Source: Streptomyces sp. ST2-7A
GTDB taxonomy: Bacteria; Actinomycetota; Actinomycetes; Streptomycetales; Streptomycetaceae
DNA length: 64,000 nucleotides
NCBI RefSeq assembly: GCF_021390475.1
Contig: NZ_JAJUWS010000011.1
Location: forward strand, 79,822-143,821
Direction: 5' to 3'
In this document: in pieces, positions 16,347-26,213 of the stretch
How the letters are laid out: each line of letters opens with the position of its first letter
Numbering within the stretch: the first letter of the stretch is position 1
Translations under genes and position numbers: made by a program
The notes under the pieces: generated by a model
Database searches by the model: none
What the model was told of the DNA's origin: nothing
The model's input: only the letters and a program-made list of their open reading frames with translations

Positions 16347-16636
16347 ATGGCCGAGGGGAACGGGTACCGGGTGGCGGCGTCGGGCGTGTGGCGCGACGAA
16401 GAGGACGGGCGCCGGCTCCCCGCCGGGGAGGTGCACGCCTGGCGGGAGGGCGGGAACGAGACCGTGTGCGGGCTCTCCCTCGCCCGTTCGGGCCTGGCAC
16501 GCCTGGCGGCGTCCCGTGGGCCGAGGCATTCCCGGAATCGGGCGGTGCCGCCGACCGCGTCCGGCGCGTGTGCCCCCGGTGCGCGTCGGTGGCCGGCCGC
16601 CGGGGCCCCGACGCCCGCCCCCGTGGCGTCGGGTGA
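16347..16636 (+). pseudogene. Small Cys-motif hypothetical protein, frameshifted
   Basis: From the ATG at 16347 one frame reads MAEGNGYRVAASGVWRDEE and continues through LPAGEVHAWREGGNETVCGL; near 16508-16520 the coherent sequence moves to another frame and reads VPWAEAFPESGG then VRRVCPRCASVAGRRG, ending with TGA at 16634-16636. Joined, the halves make a protein of about 96 residues of a type I recall as common in Streptomyces, with one Cys after ETV and a CPRC pair that could bind zinc. One base appears missing at the junction. It is either a recent pseudogene or a sequence error. The function of the family is unknown to me. Confidence 0.55.
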
Positions 16637-16736
16637 ACCCCCGCCCCTGAGCGCTCCCGACCGACCCGAGCCGGCATCGACCCGACCCGACGCCTCGCGG
16701 AGGTTTCCACCGGCCCCGTCGGGCTACTCGGCCCCC

Positions 16737-17786
16737 ATGAACGCAGCGAGCAGAAACCACCACGGCCCGGGCCGGCACGCCCTGCCGCGACCTCCCGCCG
16801 GTCCGGGGCCCTTCCTGTCGGCGGTGGACCGCCTGGAGAGGTACCCCGGCGCCGACGACATCATCGACACCGTTCGCCGGGTGGTGCGGGCCCTGCCGCT
16901 GGGCCGCGCCCGCGACCTCCTGCACGGCCGCCCCATCGGCCACCCGGCCCACCCGCTCCTGGTGCAGATGCCCATCGGCGCCTGGTTCTCCGCCGGAGTC
17001 CTGGACCTGCTGCCGGGGGAGGGGCGGCGTCGGGCCTCCCGCACCCTGGTCGGCGTCGGCACCCTGGCCGCGATTCCCGGCGCGTGGGCCGGCTGGGTCG
17101 ACTGGGCGGAGTTGCACCGGCAGCAGATGCGCGTCGGCCTGGTGCACGCCGTCACCAATGGCGCCGCCATATGGGTGTACGCGGCCTCCTGGGCGGCCCG
17201 GCGCGGCGAGCGGCACGACCTCGGCAGGGCTCTCGGCTGGGTCGGGTTCGGTCTGGTGAGCCTCGGTGGGGCGCTGGGCGGTCACATGGCCTACCGGCAG
17301 GCGTCGGGCGCCAACCACGCCGAGGAGGTGCCGCATCTGGTCGGCCCCGGCTGGCACACCGTCGCGGACCTGTCCGACCTCCCGGTGGGGGAGCCGGTCC
17401 GCCGTCACGTGGGCGAGGTCGCCGTGGTGGTGGTGCGGGAGGGCGACGAGACCGTCCACGTCCTGGCCGACCGGTGCAGCCACCTGGCCGGCCCGCTGTC
17501 GGAGGGAACGCTGGAGAAGGGCTGCGTGCGCTGCCCCTGGCACGGCAGCCTCTTCCGGCTGTCCGACGGCTGGAACGTCGAGGGTCCGGCCACCGCCCCG
17601 CAGCCGGCCTTCGACACCCGGGTCGTGGACGGCCGACTGGAGGTCCGTATGCGGCACCTCTCCGAGGCCGGGGACCCCGACGAGTTCTCCGACGCCCACC
17701 GCGTCTCCGATGCCTCCGACACCTCCGACGCCTCCGACGAGCGGAAGCACCGCCGGGTGGGGGAGGAGGGTGAGGAAGCGGCCTGA
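16737..17786 (+). CDS. Rieske [2Fe-2S] protein with DUF2231 membrane domain
   Basis: A 349-residue membrane protein. Residues about 60-190 are a DUF2231-like block (HGRPIGHPAHPLLVQMPIG, then hydrophobic helices). Residues about 205-310 are a Rieske domain with ligands Cys-x-His (DRCSHLAGPL) and Cys-x2-His (VRCPWHGSLF). The last 40 residues are acidic and Asp/Ser-rich. It probably binds a 2Fe-2S cluster and passes electrons at the membrane; the partner is not evident. The ATG at 16737 begins the homologous part, although the frame is open further upstream through the preceding broken gene. Confidence 0.9.
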   Translation: MNAASRNHHGPGRHALPRPPAGPGPFLSAVDRLERYPGADDIIDTVRRVVRALPLGRARDLLHGRPIGHPAHPLLVQMPIGAWFSAGVLDLLPGEGRRRASRTLVGVGTLAAIPGAWAGWVDWAELHRQQMRVGLVHAVTNGAAIWVYAASWAARRGERHDLGRALGWVGFGLVSLGGALGGHMAYRQASGANHAEEVPHLVGPGWHTVADLSDLPVGEPVRRHVGEVAVVVVREGDETVHVLADRCSHLAGPLSEGTLEKGCVRCPWHGSLFRLSDGWNVEGPATAPQPAFDTRVVDGRLEVRMRHLSEAGDPDEFSDAHRVSDASDTSDASDERKHRRVGEEGEEAA

Positions 17787-17802
17787 AGGGGGCCGGATTC
17801 AT

Positions 17803-17838
17803 CGGTGCCGGTGCCGGTGCCGGTGCCGGTGCCGATGC
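17803..17838. repeat. Tandem hexamer CGGTGC, five perfect copies plus one variant
   Basis: The repeat lies in the 85-base space between two convergent genes. It shows no inverted symmetry and is best read as a simple-sequence expansion. Confidence 0.8.
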
Positions 17839-17844
17839 GGGAGC

Positions 17845-17865
17845 GGGCCGGGGGTCCCCCGGCCC
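17845..17865. terminator. Bidirectional hairpin between convergent genes
   Basis: GGGCCGGGGG at 17845-17854, T, then CCCCCGGCCC at 17856-17865: a perfect 10-base palindrome around one central base. It is placed to serve both the Rieske gene and the SpoIIE gene. Confidence 0.6.
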
Positions 17866-17871
17866 GAACCG

Positions 17872-19983
17872 TCAGGGGTGGGCGGTGAGGGTGATGAGGG
17901 CGAGGTCGTCGCGGAGCCCCGACGCCGCCCACCGGGTGAGGGCGTCGTCGAAGAGCAGGTCGGCGAGTTGCCCGGCGGGAGGGTCCCCCACGGGACCGGC
18001 CCAGGAGTTCACCAGGGACGCCAGGTCCTCGGGTTCCCGCATCAGGTGGGGGCCGGACCCCTCGGTGAAGCCGTCGGTGTACAGCACCAGGCTGTCACCG
18101 GGGTGGAGCACCGTGGCGTGGACGGGGAGGTCGGTGAGGGGGAAGGCGCCCAGCAGGGGGCCGTGCCTGTCCAGGAGTCGGGTCCCGCCGTCGCGGCGCC
18201 GCAGCAGGGGGGCGGGGTGGCCGGCCGAGGTCACGCGCAGCCGGACGGAGCGATCGGTCGGGTCGGGCGGGTCCAGGACGACGTGGACGAGGGTGCAGAA
18301 GGGGCTGTTCTGCCGCTCCAGGGCCCGGTGGACGATGGGCAGGACGTGCCCGGGGTCGGGATCCTGCTGGGAGGCGGTCCACAGGGTGTGGCGGACCAAC
18401 CCGGTGACGGCGGCGGCCGCGGGGCCCTTGCCGCAGACGTCGCCCAACATCAGGACCCACCGACCATCAGGCAGCGGGAAGACATCGTAGAAATCGCCGC
18501 CGATGTCCAGACTGTCGCCCTGGGGGCGGTAGCGGGCGGCGAGGTCCAGGCCGGGCACCCGGGGCAGGTCGGGTGGGAGCAGAGGCGTCTGAAGGGCCCG
18601 GGCGGTGGAGTGCAGACGGCCCAGGACACGGTCCTGACTGATGCCGACCGCGATCTGGTCGGCGATGCCGGCCAGTGCGTCGAGGGTCGTCCCGGGCAGC
18701 GGTCGGCGGGCGAAGAGCGCCATGACGCCCATGAGTTCGCCATCGGTGATCAGGGGGTAGCCGGCGAAGGCGACGATGCCCTCGCGGCGCGCCCACTCCT
18801 GGTCGTTGAGCCGGGGTTCGCCGACCATCGAGTTGGTCAGGTGCGGCTTGCGTCCGGCGGCGACGAGTCCGGCCTCGATGTCCCCGGGGCCGGCGGAGGA
18901 ATGGGCGTCCCCGGGATCGAGCGGGGTCCGCAGTCCGGCGTCGACCCGGGGGGAGAGGGTGTTCCGCCGGGGGTCGCAGATCCAGACGCGGACGAGGGCG
19001 GCGTCCAGTCGGTCGACGACGGCCTGCGCGGAGCGCCGCAGCCGCTGCGGCAGGGGACCGCCGGTGGTCATGGCGGCGGCCACGTCACCGCTGAGGAGGG
19101 CGTGGCCGGTGCGTTCGGCCAGTCGGCGCCGGGTCTCGGCGACGCCGGTGACATCCTCCAGGATGATCAGGGTGTGCGGGGGGCCGTCGGCCGGGGTGAC
19201 GGATTGGGCACTCATCCGCAGCACCTGCGGGACGTCGTCTTCCCCGGGGCGTTCGAAGAGCGCGGGCGGGGTGGGGGAGAGCGCGGCCCGGGCCAGGTGC
19301 TCGCACAGGTCCTCCCGGGCCGGCGGGGAGAAGAGGAGGGGGAAGGAGCGTCCCGTCGCTCCGGCCCGCAGACCGAGGATGTCGGCCGCCTTGCGGTTCC
19401 AGGCGATGAGGCGGGCGGTGGCGTCCACGGCGACGGCGCCGACGAGGGCCTGGTGGTGGAGTGGACCGAACAGGTGCTCGCCGGGCCGGCGGGGTACCCC
19501 GTCACCGGAGAGGAGCTGGCTCTGGGCGGCGTCCCGGGACGCCCGGTAGGCGTGCTGGAGGGCCAGTTGGTCGAGCAGCGACCGGGCGATCCGCGGAAGG
19601 TCGGCCACCTTGTCGGAGGGCACCCGGACGAGCCGCGCGGCGGGGGCGAGCAGGGCCAGGGCGGAGAAGCCGTCGGCCCCGCCCGGGTCGGTGTCGGCCG
19701 GGTCGGTGAGGAGGAGGAGAGCCAGCCCCCGGGCCCGGTCCCGCAACTCGCCGACGAGGCCGGCGGGCGCGGGCGCGCCCGCGCCCATGACCAACAGGGT
19801 CGGGGCCCCGGGGTCCCCGGACGACAGGATGTCCCCGGACGACAAGGGATCCCCGGACGGCGCGGCCTCCCCGGGATGGAGACGCCGCACGTCGGCCTCC
19901 CCGTCGAGTTCCCTCAGCAGAACGGTCGCGGTGGCGTCGTCGACGCCGGCCAGGAGCACGCGGGGCGAGCCGGAGAGGGTCAC
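17872..19983 (-). CDS. PAS-GAF-SpoIIE serine phosphatase
   Basis: A 703-residue PP2C-type phosphatase of the SpoIIE/RsbU class. An N-terminal region resembles a degenerate receiver (VLLAGVDDATATVLL); a short SGDPLSSGDILSSGDPG repeat lies near residue 43-59. A PAS domain is at about 175-300, GAF at about 320-470, and the phosphatase at about 480-700 with metal motifs DIGGDFYDVF, MLGDVCGKG, YTDGFTE and GLRDDLALI. It should dephosphorylate a STAS anti-anti-sigma protein in response to a ligand bound by PAS or GAF. The GTG start at 19983 is one base after the TGA of the acyl-CoA dehydrogenase gene, so the two are coupled. Confidence 0.9.
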   Translation of the reverse strand: MTLSGSPRVLLAGVDDATATVLLRELDGEADVRRLHPGEAAPSGDPLSSGDILSSGDPGAPTLLVMGAGAPAPAGLVGELRDRARGLALLLLTDPADTDPGGADGFSALALLAPAARLVRVPSDKVADLPRIARSLLDQLALQHAYRASRDAAQSQLLSGDGVPRRPGEHLFGPLHHQALVGAVAVDATARLIAWNRKAADILGLRAGATGRSFPLLFSPPAREDLCEHLARAALSPTPPALFERPGEDDVPQVLRMSAQSVTPADGPPHTLIILEDVTGVAETRRRLAERTGHALLSGDVAAAMTTGGPLPQRLRRSAQAVVDRLDAALVRVWICDPRRNTLSPRVDAGLRTPLDPGDAHSSAGPGDIEAGLVAAGRKPHLTNSMVGEPRLNDQEWARREGIVAFAGYPLITDGELMGVMALFARRPLPGTTLDALAGIADQIAVGISQDRVLGRLHSTARALQTPLLPPDLPRVPGLDLAARYRPQGDSLDIGGDFYDVFPLPDGRWVLMLGDVCGKGPAAAAVTGLVRHTLWTASQQDPDPGHVLPIVHRALERQNSPFCTLVHVVLDPPDPTDRSVRLRVTSAGHPAPLLRRRDGGTRLLDRHGPLLGAFPLTDLPVHATVLHPGDSLVLYTDGFTEGSGPHLMREPEDLASLVNSWAGPVGDPPAGQLADLLFDDALTRWAASGLRDDLALITLTAHP

Positions 19984-19984
19984 C

Positions 19985-21145
19985 TCACTCCCCCAGCAGC
20001 GGCTGGTCGAGCAGGGCTCTGCCGGTCCAGACGCGCAGGGTGTCGGTCAGGGGAGCCATCACGTGGGCGGCGCGGGCGTCGCGCAGATGACGTTGCAGGG
20101 GGCTGTTCAGGGAGTAGCCGATGCCCCCGGTGAGGGTGAGCGCGTCGTTGATCACCGACTCGGCCGCCTCGGCGACCTCCGCCTTGGCGGAGCACAGGCC
20201 CAACAGTCCCTCGGGTCCGCCGGCGTCGGCCTCCGCGGCGGCCCGGTAGATCAACCGCCGGGTGCGTTCGACGCGCGCCCACATGGTTCCCAGACGGTGT
20301 TGCACCAACGGCTGCGCGGCCAGGGCGTTGCCGCTGTGCGCGTGGCGGCGGCGCAGCAGGTGGCCGCGGGCCTCCTCCAGCGCCGCGGCGGCCACCCCCA
20401 GGTAGGTGCCGGCCATGGCGACCAGGAAGTAGGGGGCGACGACGTTGAAGACGTACCAGATCTCGGCGCCCTCCTCGCCGAGCAGCCGGGTGCGGGACAG
20501 CGACACCTCGTCCAGGCGCAGGGAGCGCGAGTTGTTGCCGCACATGCCCATGCCGGTCCAGGGCGGACCCCAGCTCACGCCGGGGCCGTCACCGTCGAGC
20601 AGCACGCAGGAGAACTGCCCCGGCAGCGCGTCCTCCCCGGCCGCGACGGTGGAGACGACGTAGGAGTCGGCGTGCTCGCCGTTGGTGACGAAGCTCTTCT
20701 CCCCGGTGAGGGACAGTCGGCTGCCGCGGGTCTCCATGCGGGTGCGGGGCAACCAGAACTCCCCTCCGGTGCCCGGCTCGGACAGGGCCAGGGTGGTCAG
20801 GTGCCTCCCGGCGGCGATGGGTTCGAGGTAGTGCCGCCGCTGGTGATCGGTGGCGCGGGCGGCGATCACCGCGCAGGCGACCAGATGCATGCCAAAGCAG
20901 ATGGAGGTCGAGGCGCAGGCCCGGCCCGTCGCCTCGCCGACCCGTGCCACGGCCGACAGGCCGTGTCCCATTCCGCCGAATTCCTCGGGGACCACCAGGC
21001 CACCGAGTTCGGAGAGCAACGCCGCCATGCCCTCGGCCGGCCACCGGCGCTCGGCGTCCACGGAAGCCGCTCGCGGGGCGAGGACCTCCTCGGCCAGTCG
21101 GCGGGCCGTGGCCACGGCCGCTCCCGGTTCCATCAGCACCACCAT
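19985..21145 (-). CDS. Acyl-CoA dehydrogenase family protein
   Basis: A 386-residue flavoenzyme of the acyl-CoA dehydrogenase superfamily. The middle-domain motif reads LALSEPGTGGEFWLPRT at about 130-147, the beta-domain GEKSFVTNGEHADSYVV follows, and the C-terminal helical domain has LTLTGGIGYSLNSPLQRHLRDAR near 345-368. The usual catalytic glutamate position is not certain from the sequence, so substrate oxidation is unproven. The ATG at 21145 has a weak AAGG leader. It is the first gene of a two-gene unit with the SpoIIE phosphatase, an unusual pairing. Confidence 0.86.
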   Translation of the reverse strand: MVVLMEPGAAVATARRLAEEVLAPRAASVDAERRWPAEGMAALLSELGGLVVPEEFGGMGHGLSAVARVGEATGRACASTSICFGMHLVACAVIAARATDHQRRHYLEPIAAGRHLTTLALSEPGTGGEFWLPRTRMETRGSRLSLTGEKSFVTNGEHADSYVVSTVAAGEDALPGQFSCVLLDGDGPGVSWGPPWTGMGMCGNNSRSLRLDEVSLSRTRLLGEEGAEIWYVFNVVAPYFLVAMAGTYLGVAAAALEEARGHLLRRRHAHSGNALAAQPLVQHRLGTMWARVERTRRLIYRAAAEADAGGPEGLLGLCSAKAEVAEAAESVINDALTLTGGIGYSLNSPLQRHLRDARAAHVMAPLTDTLRVWTGRALLDQPLLGE

Positions 21146-21335
21146 CGACCGCCTTCGATCACGCCGCTGTTCACCGGCGACATCCTTGCCACCCGACAAC
21201 CATGCCATGGTGGTGGGGTGGGATCGGTCCCGGCCCGTGTCGCGGTGGCCCGTCGGAGGCCCCGCCGACGGGGGTTCCCGCGGCCGGCGTATCGCTTCCC
21301 GCCCATCGCCGCAGGTGGGAGACGGCCCGTTCGAT

Positions 21336-21431
21336 GTCGTGGCGGAGGGCGGTATGAATATCGGGATGAAAGGCGGAAAGTCGATCGATACCGGTGATGT
21401 TGAACACGTGTGCCACGGGAGACCGGGGCCC
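21336..21431 (-). pseudogene. Remnant of a STAS anti-anti-sigma factor gene, C-terminal end
   Basis: The minus strand reads GPRSPVAHVFNITGIDRL then SAFHPDIHTALRHD. This matches the last strand and helix of STAS anti-sigma antagonists (PP-V-RVLELTGLDRVF-IHPSLEAAL). No start codon, phosphorylatable serine region or upstream STAS core precedes it, and codons such as ATT, TTT and CAT are rarer than in neighbouring genes. It looks like the tail of a deleted gene. Similarity was judged by eye. Confidence 0.45.
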
Positions 21432-21520
21432 GGCCGTCCGGTGGGTCGGATGGGGCTCGGGGAGTGCTCGGATTATCCTACGAAATCGTCGTGTTCGTGC
21501 GGGGTGGTGCCGCACCTTCC

Positions 21521-21547
21521 GGCAACGGGGCCCCGGGCCCCGTTGCC
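21521..21547. terminator. Perfect 12-base hairpin in the divergent region
   Basis: GGCAACGGGGCC at 21521-21532 and its exact complement at 21536-21547, separated by three bases. It is terminator-like, but no gene ends directly in front of it; it could be left from the deleted STAS gene region or could attenuate the rightward transcript. Confidence 0.5.
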
Positions 21548-21705
21548 GAGCCGTGGCGCCGGCCGGGGGCCGGGGCTCGGCGGCGGGTCACCGCCGTCGG
21601 CCGCCGTCATCGGTTCGGCGGGCGGACGCGCGCGCCGTGGGTTCTCCACGCGCGCGTTCGGTATCGGCGTGGCCCCGGGCCGTCGCCGCGAAGGAGAGGT
21701 GTCGC

Positions 21706-24700
21706 GTGGCAGGGCCTGAGGACGCGGAGCGGGAGCTTCCGGCGACCGCCGGTGTCGGAGTGTTCGCCGCCGACCCGGAAGTGGGCCGGGACCTGGCCGC
21801 GGTGGACTGGACGGCCACCCCGCTCGGGGTGCCGGAGGACTGGCCGCAGAGCCTGCGGACCGCGGTGAGCATCCTGCTGTCCTCCCGCTTCCCGATGTGG
21901 ATGGCATGGGGGCCGGAACTGACCTTCTTCTGCAACGCCGCCTACCGGCGCGACACCCTGGGACAGAAGTACCCGTGGGCGCTGGGTCGGCCCGCCGACG
22001 AGGTGTGGTCGGAGATCTGGGACGACATCGGTCCCCGCATCGACACCGTGCTCGCCACCGGGGAGGCCACCTGGGACGAGGCGCTGCTGCTCTTCCTCGA
22101 GCGCTCCGGCTATGTCGAGGAGAGCTACCACACCTTCTCCTACAGCCCGCTGCGCGACGACTCCGGCACCGTGGTCGGCATGTTGTGCGTGGTCAGCGAG
22201 GACACCGAACGCGTCATCGGCGAGCGCCGCATGGCCACCCTGCGCGACCTGGGCTCCGATCCCAGCGTGATCCGCACCGAGCAGGAGGTCATGGCCTTCG
22301 CGAGCCGGCAACTCGCCCGCAACCCGCACGACCTGCCCTTCACGTTGACCTACCTGTGCGAGGAGGACGGCTCCGCCCGACTGGCCGGGGAGTCCGGCAT
22401 TCCCGCCGGGCACCCCGCCGCCCCGGCCCGGATCGAGGCGGACGACCCCGACCCGGTGTGGCCCGCCCGGACCCTGGCCCGGGGGGAGACGACATCGGTG
22501 CCGCTGGACGGTGACCGGTTCGTCGGTTCGACCGCCGGCGGTTGGTCCGAGCCGCCCACCCGGGCACTGGCCGTACCGCTGCTGCGGCAGGGCGACACGC
22601 CCCACGGGTTCCTGGTGACCGGCCTGAACCGGTACCGGGTGTTGGACGAGGCCTACCGCGGCTTCGTCGAACTGGCGGCCGGTCACCTCGCCGCCGGCAT
22701 CGCCTCCGCCCGCAGCTACCGGGCCCAGCAGCGGCGTGCGGAGGAACTGGCCGAACTCGACCGCGCCAAGACCACCTTCTTCTCCAACATCAGCCACGAG
22801 CTCCGCACCCCGCTGACCCTGATCACGGGACCGGTGGAGGAACTGCGGACCCGACTGGCGGACTCCGACGCCCGGGTCCGCGAGGAACTGGAGGTCATCC
22901 ATCGCAACGCGCTGAGGCTGGGCAAACTGGTCAACACGCTGCTGGACTTCTCCCGCATCGAGGCCGGCCGCATGCAGGCCCGCTACGAGCCCACCGACCT
23001 CGCCGGCGTCACCGCCGAACTGGCCGGTGTCTTCCGCTCCGCGATGGACCGGGCCGGACTCGCCTTCGCCATCGACTGCGCCCCCACGGGCGAACCGGTG
23101 TTCATCGACCGCGGCATGTGGGAGAAGGTGATCCTCAACCTGCTCGGCAACGCGCTGAAATTCACCTTCGAAGGCGCCATCCGCGTCACCGTGCGCCGCG
23201 AGGACGACGGAGCCGTGGTCACCGTCACCGACACCGGCATCGGCGTGCCCCGCGCCGAACTGCCGCGCTTGTTCGAAAGGTTCCACCGCATCGAGAACGC
23301 CCGCTCCCGCTCCAACGAGGGCAGCGGCATCGGCCTGGCCCTGGTGCGGGAACTGGTCGGTCTGCACGGGGGCACCATCACCGCCGACTCCACCGAGGGC
23401 GAGGGAACCCGCTTCACCATCCGGCTGCCCTTCGGTCACGCCCACCTGCCGGCCGGGTCGGTCGCCCCCGAGTCGCTCGCCCCCGGGGCGGGCGGCGGCG
23501 TCGCGCCCACCGCCGTGGACCCCTACCTTCAGGAGGCGTCGCGCTGGCTGCCCGATGACACCGCCGAGGCCATGGTGGACGAGCTCGGCGCGCGGCCCAC
23601 CGAAGGAGCCCCGTCCCCCTACACCTCGGGCCCGGCCGCCCCGGCCCGGGTCCTGGTGGTCGACGACAACGCCGACATGCGCGAGTACCTCACCCGCATC
23701 CTCACCGGCGCCGGTTACGAGGTCGCCGCGGTCGGCGACGGCCGGCACGCCCTGCGGGCCATCCGCCGGGACGCCTTCGACCTGGTCGTCAGCGACGTGA
23801 TGATGCCGGACCTGGACGGACTGCAACTGGTCTCCACCCTGCGCGCCGACCCGCGCATCGCCTCCGTGCCGGTGCTGCTGCTGTCGGCCCGGGCGGGACA
23901 GGAGGCATCCATCGAGGGACTGGAGGCCGGCGCCGACGACTACCTGGTCAAGCCGTTCGCCGCGGCCGAACTCCTCGCCCGGGCCCGCGCCAACATCGAG
24001 TTGGCCCGACTGCGCGACCACCAGTCGCGCTGGCGCGCCGCCCTGGTGGACTCCCTGCAGGAGGCCTTCTTCGTCTGCGACGAAAGGGGCGCCGTCATCG
24101 AGATCAACACCGCGTTCACCGACATCCTCGGCTACGGTCCGGAGGATCTGCCGTACGAGCCGATCCACCCCTGGTGGCCCGACGCGGAAACCGATCCCGA
24201 GGCCCATCGGCAGGTCGGCGAGGCGTTCGACCTGCTCCTGGACAACTCCAAGGGCTCCTACACGATCCCCGTCCGACGTCGGGACGGGCACTGGCTGTGG
24301 GTGACCGCCACCTTCGCCCGGGTCCGGGACCCCGACACCGGGCGAGTCGTCACGGTCGGCACCTTCCGCGACGTCACCGCCGAGCACCACGCCATCCAAC
24401 GCGAGAGCGCCCTGGCCGCGCTGAGCACCGTCCTGTCCGCGGCCGCCGACCTGCCCGGGGCACTGCGGGCCGCCCTGGAGGAGCTGCGGGCCCTGTGGGG
24501 ATCCCGGCGCGTCCTGGCCGCCGTCTTCGACAACGGGGACACCCCCGCGCTCGTCGCCGGCGACGGTGCGACCTGGGAAGACCTGCCCGACGAGCGCCGG
24601 CACTCGCTCACCGGGCTGCGCCGGCGGCCCCCGCTCAGCCCGGTCACCGACCACACCGGGGCCGGCGTCCTCCTGGCACACCCCGAGGGGCCGATGGCCC

Positions 24701-25896
24701 TGTGGATCGAACTCGATGTCAAACGGCCCTTCACCGACGAGGACCGGGTGCTGTTGTCCCTGCTGGCCGGTCACCTGGCCCAGGGCCTGAACCGTGTCCA
24801 CCGGATCGACCAGCAGCGCAGGACCGCCATCGCCCTGCAGCGCGCCATCCTCGGTCCCGCCGGCCTGCCCCCCGGCTTCGCCGTGCGCTACGAGCCCGCC
24901 GGCCGGCCCCTGGAGGTCGGCGGCGACTGGTACGACACGATCTCCCTGCCGGACGGACGCATCGGCATCGTCGTCGGGGACTGCGTCGGACGCGGCCTGG
25001 AGGCCGCCGCCGTCATGGGACAACTGCGCAGCGCCTGCCGGGCGCTGCTCCTGCAGGACGCCAACCCCGGGCGGACCCTGATGGCCCTGGACCACTTCGC
25101 CGCGGGCATTCCCGGCGCGGCCTGCACCACCGTCTTCTGCGGCGTCCTCACCCCGGAGACCGGGCGGCTGACCTACTCCAGCGCCGGGCACCCGCCGGGC
25201 GTTCTCGCCCACCCCGACGGCACCATTCGGCTCCTCGACGGGGGACGCTCCGCCCCCCTGGCCGTCCGTCCCGGCGGGGAACGTCCCGAGGCGGAGTGCG
25301 TGCTGCCGGCCCGTGCCACCCTCCTGCTCTACACCGACGGGCTGATCGAACGCCGCCGAACCCCGCTGACCACGGGCATCGACCGGGTCGGCGAAGCCGT
25401 CCAGGAGGGTCGGGAGGTCGCGGTCGACGACCTCGCCACCCGGGTCATGGACCGGATGGCGCCCGCCGACGGCTACGACGACGACGTCGCCCTGCTGCTC
25501 TACCGCCACCCGGCTCCCCTGGAGGTGACCTTTCCCGCGGAATCCTCCCAACTCGCGCCCGTCCGCAAGGCCCTGCGCAGTTGGTTGGGCCGGTGCGACC
25601 TGCCGCCCGGCACCGCGCAGAGCGTTCTGGTCGCCGCCGGCGAGGCCTGCGCCAACGCCATCGAGCACGGCCACCGGGACGCCCCCGGGGACACCGTCCG
25701 GCTGCGTGCCGAGGCCCTGGTGGACGACCTGCGCCTGGTCATCACCGACACCGGCCACTGGAAGACGCCGCAGCCGGAGCTCAACACCCATCGGGGCCGG
25801 GGTGTCACCCTGATGCGCGCGCTGATGCGCCGGGTCACCATCACCCCCGGCCCGTCCGGCACCACCGTCGACATGCAGATGAGGATCGCCCGATGA
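21706..25896 (+). CDS. Hybrid sensor histidine kinase / receiver / SpoIIE phosphatase / RsbW-like ATPase
   Basis: A 1,396-residue multidomain signalling protein. In order: PAS-like sensor (about 30-165); GAF (about 185-340); HisKA with [15 protein letters not shown], His364; HATPase_c (about 460-580; [16 protein letters not shown]); receiver at about 645-765 with DVMMPD, Asp697; PAS (about 780-905); GAF (about 910-1035); SpoIIE phosphatase (about 1045-1260; VGGDWYDTI near 1070, [22 protein letters not shown]); and an RsbW-like HATPase (about 1270-1390; [10 protein letters not shown]). The GTG at 21706 follows AAGGAGAGG. It combines two-component input with phosphatase and anti-sigma kinase modules. 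Its stop overlaps the STAS gene in ATGA, naming the probable substrate. Confidence 0.92.
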   Translation: MAGPEDAERELPATAGVGVFAADPEVGRDLAAVDWTATPLGVPEDWPQSLRTAVSILLSSRFPMWMAWGPELTFFCNAAYRRDTLGQKYPWALGRPADEVWSEIWDDIGPRIDTVLATGEATWDEALLLFLERSGYVEESYHTFSYSPLRDDSGTVVGMLCVVSEDTERVIGERRMATLRDLGSDPSVIRTEQEVMAFASRQLARNPHDLPFTLTYLCEEDGSARLAGESGIPAGHPAAPARIEADDPDPVWPARTLARGETTSVPLDGDRFVGSTAGGWSEPPTRALAVPLLRQGDTPHGFLVTGLNRYRVLDEAYRGFVELAAGHLAAGIASARSYRAQQRRAEELAELDRAKTTFFSNISHELRTPLTLITGPVEELRTRLADSDARVREELEVIHRNALRLGKLVNTLLDFSRIEAGRMQARYEPTDLAGVTAELAGVFRSAMDRAGLAFAIDCAPTGEPVFIDRGMWEKVILNLLGNALKFTFEGAIRVTVRREDDGAVVTVTDTGIGVPRAELPRLFERFHRIENARSRSNEGSGIGLALVRELVGLHGGTITADSTEGEGTRFTIRLPFGHAHLPAGSVAPESLAPGAGGGVAPTAVDPYLQEASRWLPDDTAEAMVDELGARPTEGAPSPYTSGPAAPARVLVVDDNADMREYLTRILTGAGYEVAAVGDGRHALRAIRRDAFDLVVSDVMMPDLDGLQLVSTLRADPRIASVPVLLLSARAGQEASIEGLEAGADDYLVKPFAAAELLARARANIELARLRDHQSRWRAALVDSLQEAFFVCDERGAVIEINTAFTDILGYGPEDLPYEPIHPWWPDAETDPEAHRQVGEAFDLLLDNSKGSYTIPVRRRDGHWLWVTATFARVRDPDTGRVVTVGTFRDVTAEHHAIQRESALAALSTVLSAAADLPGALRAALEELRALWGSRRVLAAVFDNGDTPALVAGDGATWEDLPDERRHSLTGLRRRPPLSPVTDHTGAGVLLAHPEGPMALWIELDVKRPFTDEDRVLLSLLAGHLAQGLNRVHRIDQQRRTAIALQRAILGPAGLPPGFAVRYEPAGRPLEVGGDWYDTISLPDGRIGIVVGDCVGRGLEAAAVMGQLRSACRALLLQDANPGRTLMALDHFAAGIPGAACTTVFCGVLTPETGRLTYSSAGHPPGVLAHPDGTIRLLDGGRSAPLAVRPGGERPEAECVLPARATLLLYTDGLIERRRTPLTTGIDRVGEAVQEGREVAVDDLATRVMDRMAPADGYDDDVALLLYRHPAPLEVTFPAESSQLAPVRKALRSWLGRCDLPPGTAQSVLVAAGEACANAIEHGHRDAPGDTVRLRAEALVDDLRLVITDTGHWKTPQPELNTHRGRGVTLMRALMRRVTITPGPSGTTVDMQMRIAR

Positions 25897-26213
25897 CCAC
25901 CTCGCTCACCTTCGCTTCCGGTCGGTGTCCCGACGGTCGTGCCCGGTTGGCGATCACCGGCGAGATCGACATGGGCAACAGCACCACCCTCGCCGAGGCC
26001 CTGGACGACCTCCCGGGTCCGCTGGTGGTGGACCTGACGGCGGTGGAATACCTCGACAGCGCGGGGTTGAGCGTGCTGTTCGCCCGGGCCGACCGCCTCG
26101 AACTCGTGGCCGCCCCGCTGCTGGAGCCGGTCCTGACGATCTCGGGGCTCGCCGACCTGACCACCGTCCGGATCGACGAACCGAACTCCACGGACGGCCC
26201 CGCCCGGCGCTGA
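25893..26213 (+). CDS. STAS-domain anti-sigma factor antagonist
   Basis: A 106-residue STAS protein. It contains [14 protein letters not shown] near residue 19-32 and the phosphorylation loop [13 protein letters not shown] near 51-63, whose serine is the expected target of RsbW-like kinases and SpoIIE-like phosphatases. Translation is coupled to the hybrid protein (ATGA overlap at 25893-25896), so the pair should act as a partner-switching unit that releases an unidentified sigma factor. The tail ([12 protein letters not shown]) is polar. A 20-base hairpin follows three bases after the stop. Confidence 0.9.
   Translation: MTTSLTFASGRCPDGRARLAITGEIDMGNSTTLAEALDDLPGPLVVDLTAVEYLDSAGLSVLFARADRLELVAAPLLEPVLTISGLADLTTVRIDEPNSTDGPARR

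Larger units (their letters stand above)
21146..21705. other. Divergent intergenic region with a STAS remnant and hairpins
   Basis: This 560-base gap lies between the acyl-CoA dehydrogenase gene and the hybrid kinase gene. It contains a lower-GC stretch (about 21350-21420) that translates as a STAS fragment on the minus strand, a perfect hairpin at 21521-21547, and a second hairpin near 21627-21656 in the probable leader of the rightward gene. The promoters of both flanking genes must lie here but cannot be assigned. Confidence 0.6.

Noticed and set aside
17803..17838. Short tandem repeats considered as a CRISPR array
   Set aside because: Units are six bases with no spacers; the same holds for the heptamer and octamer tracts at 55102, 56903 and 15201.
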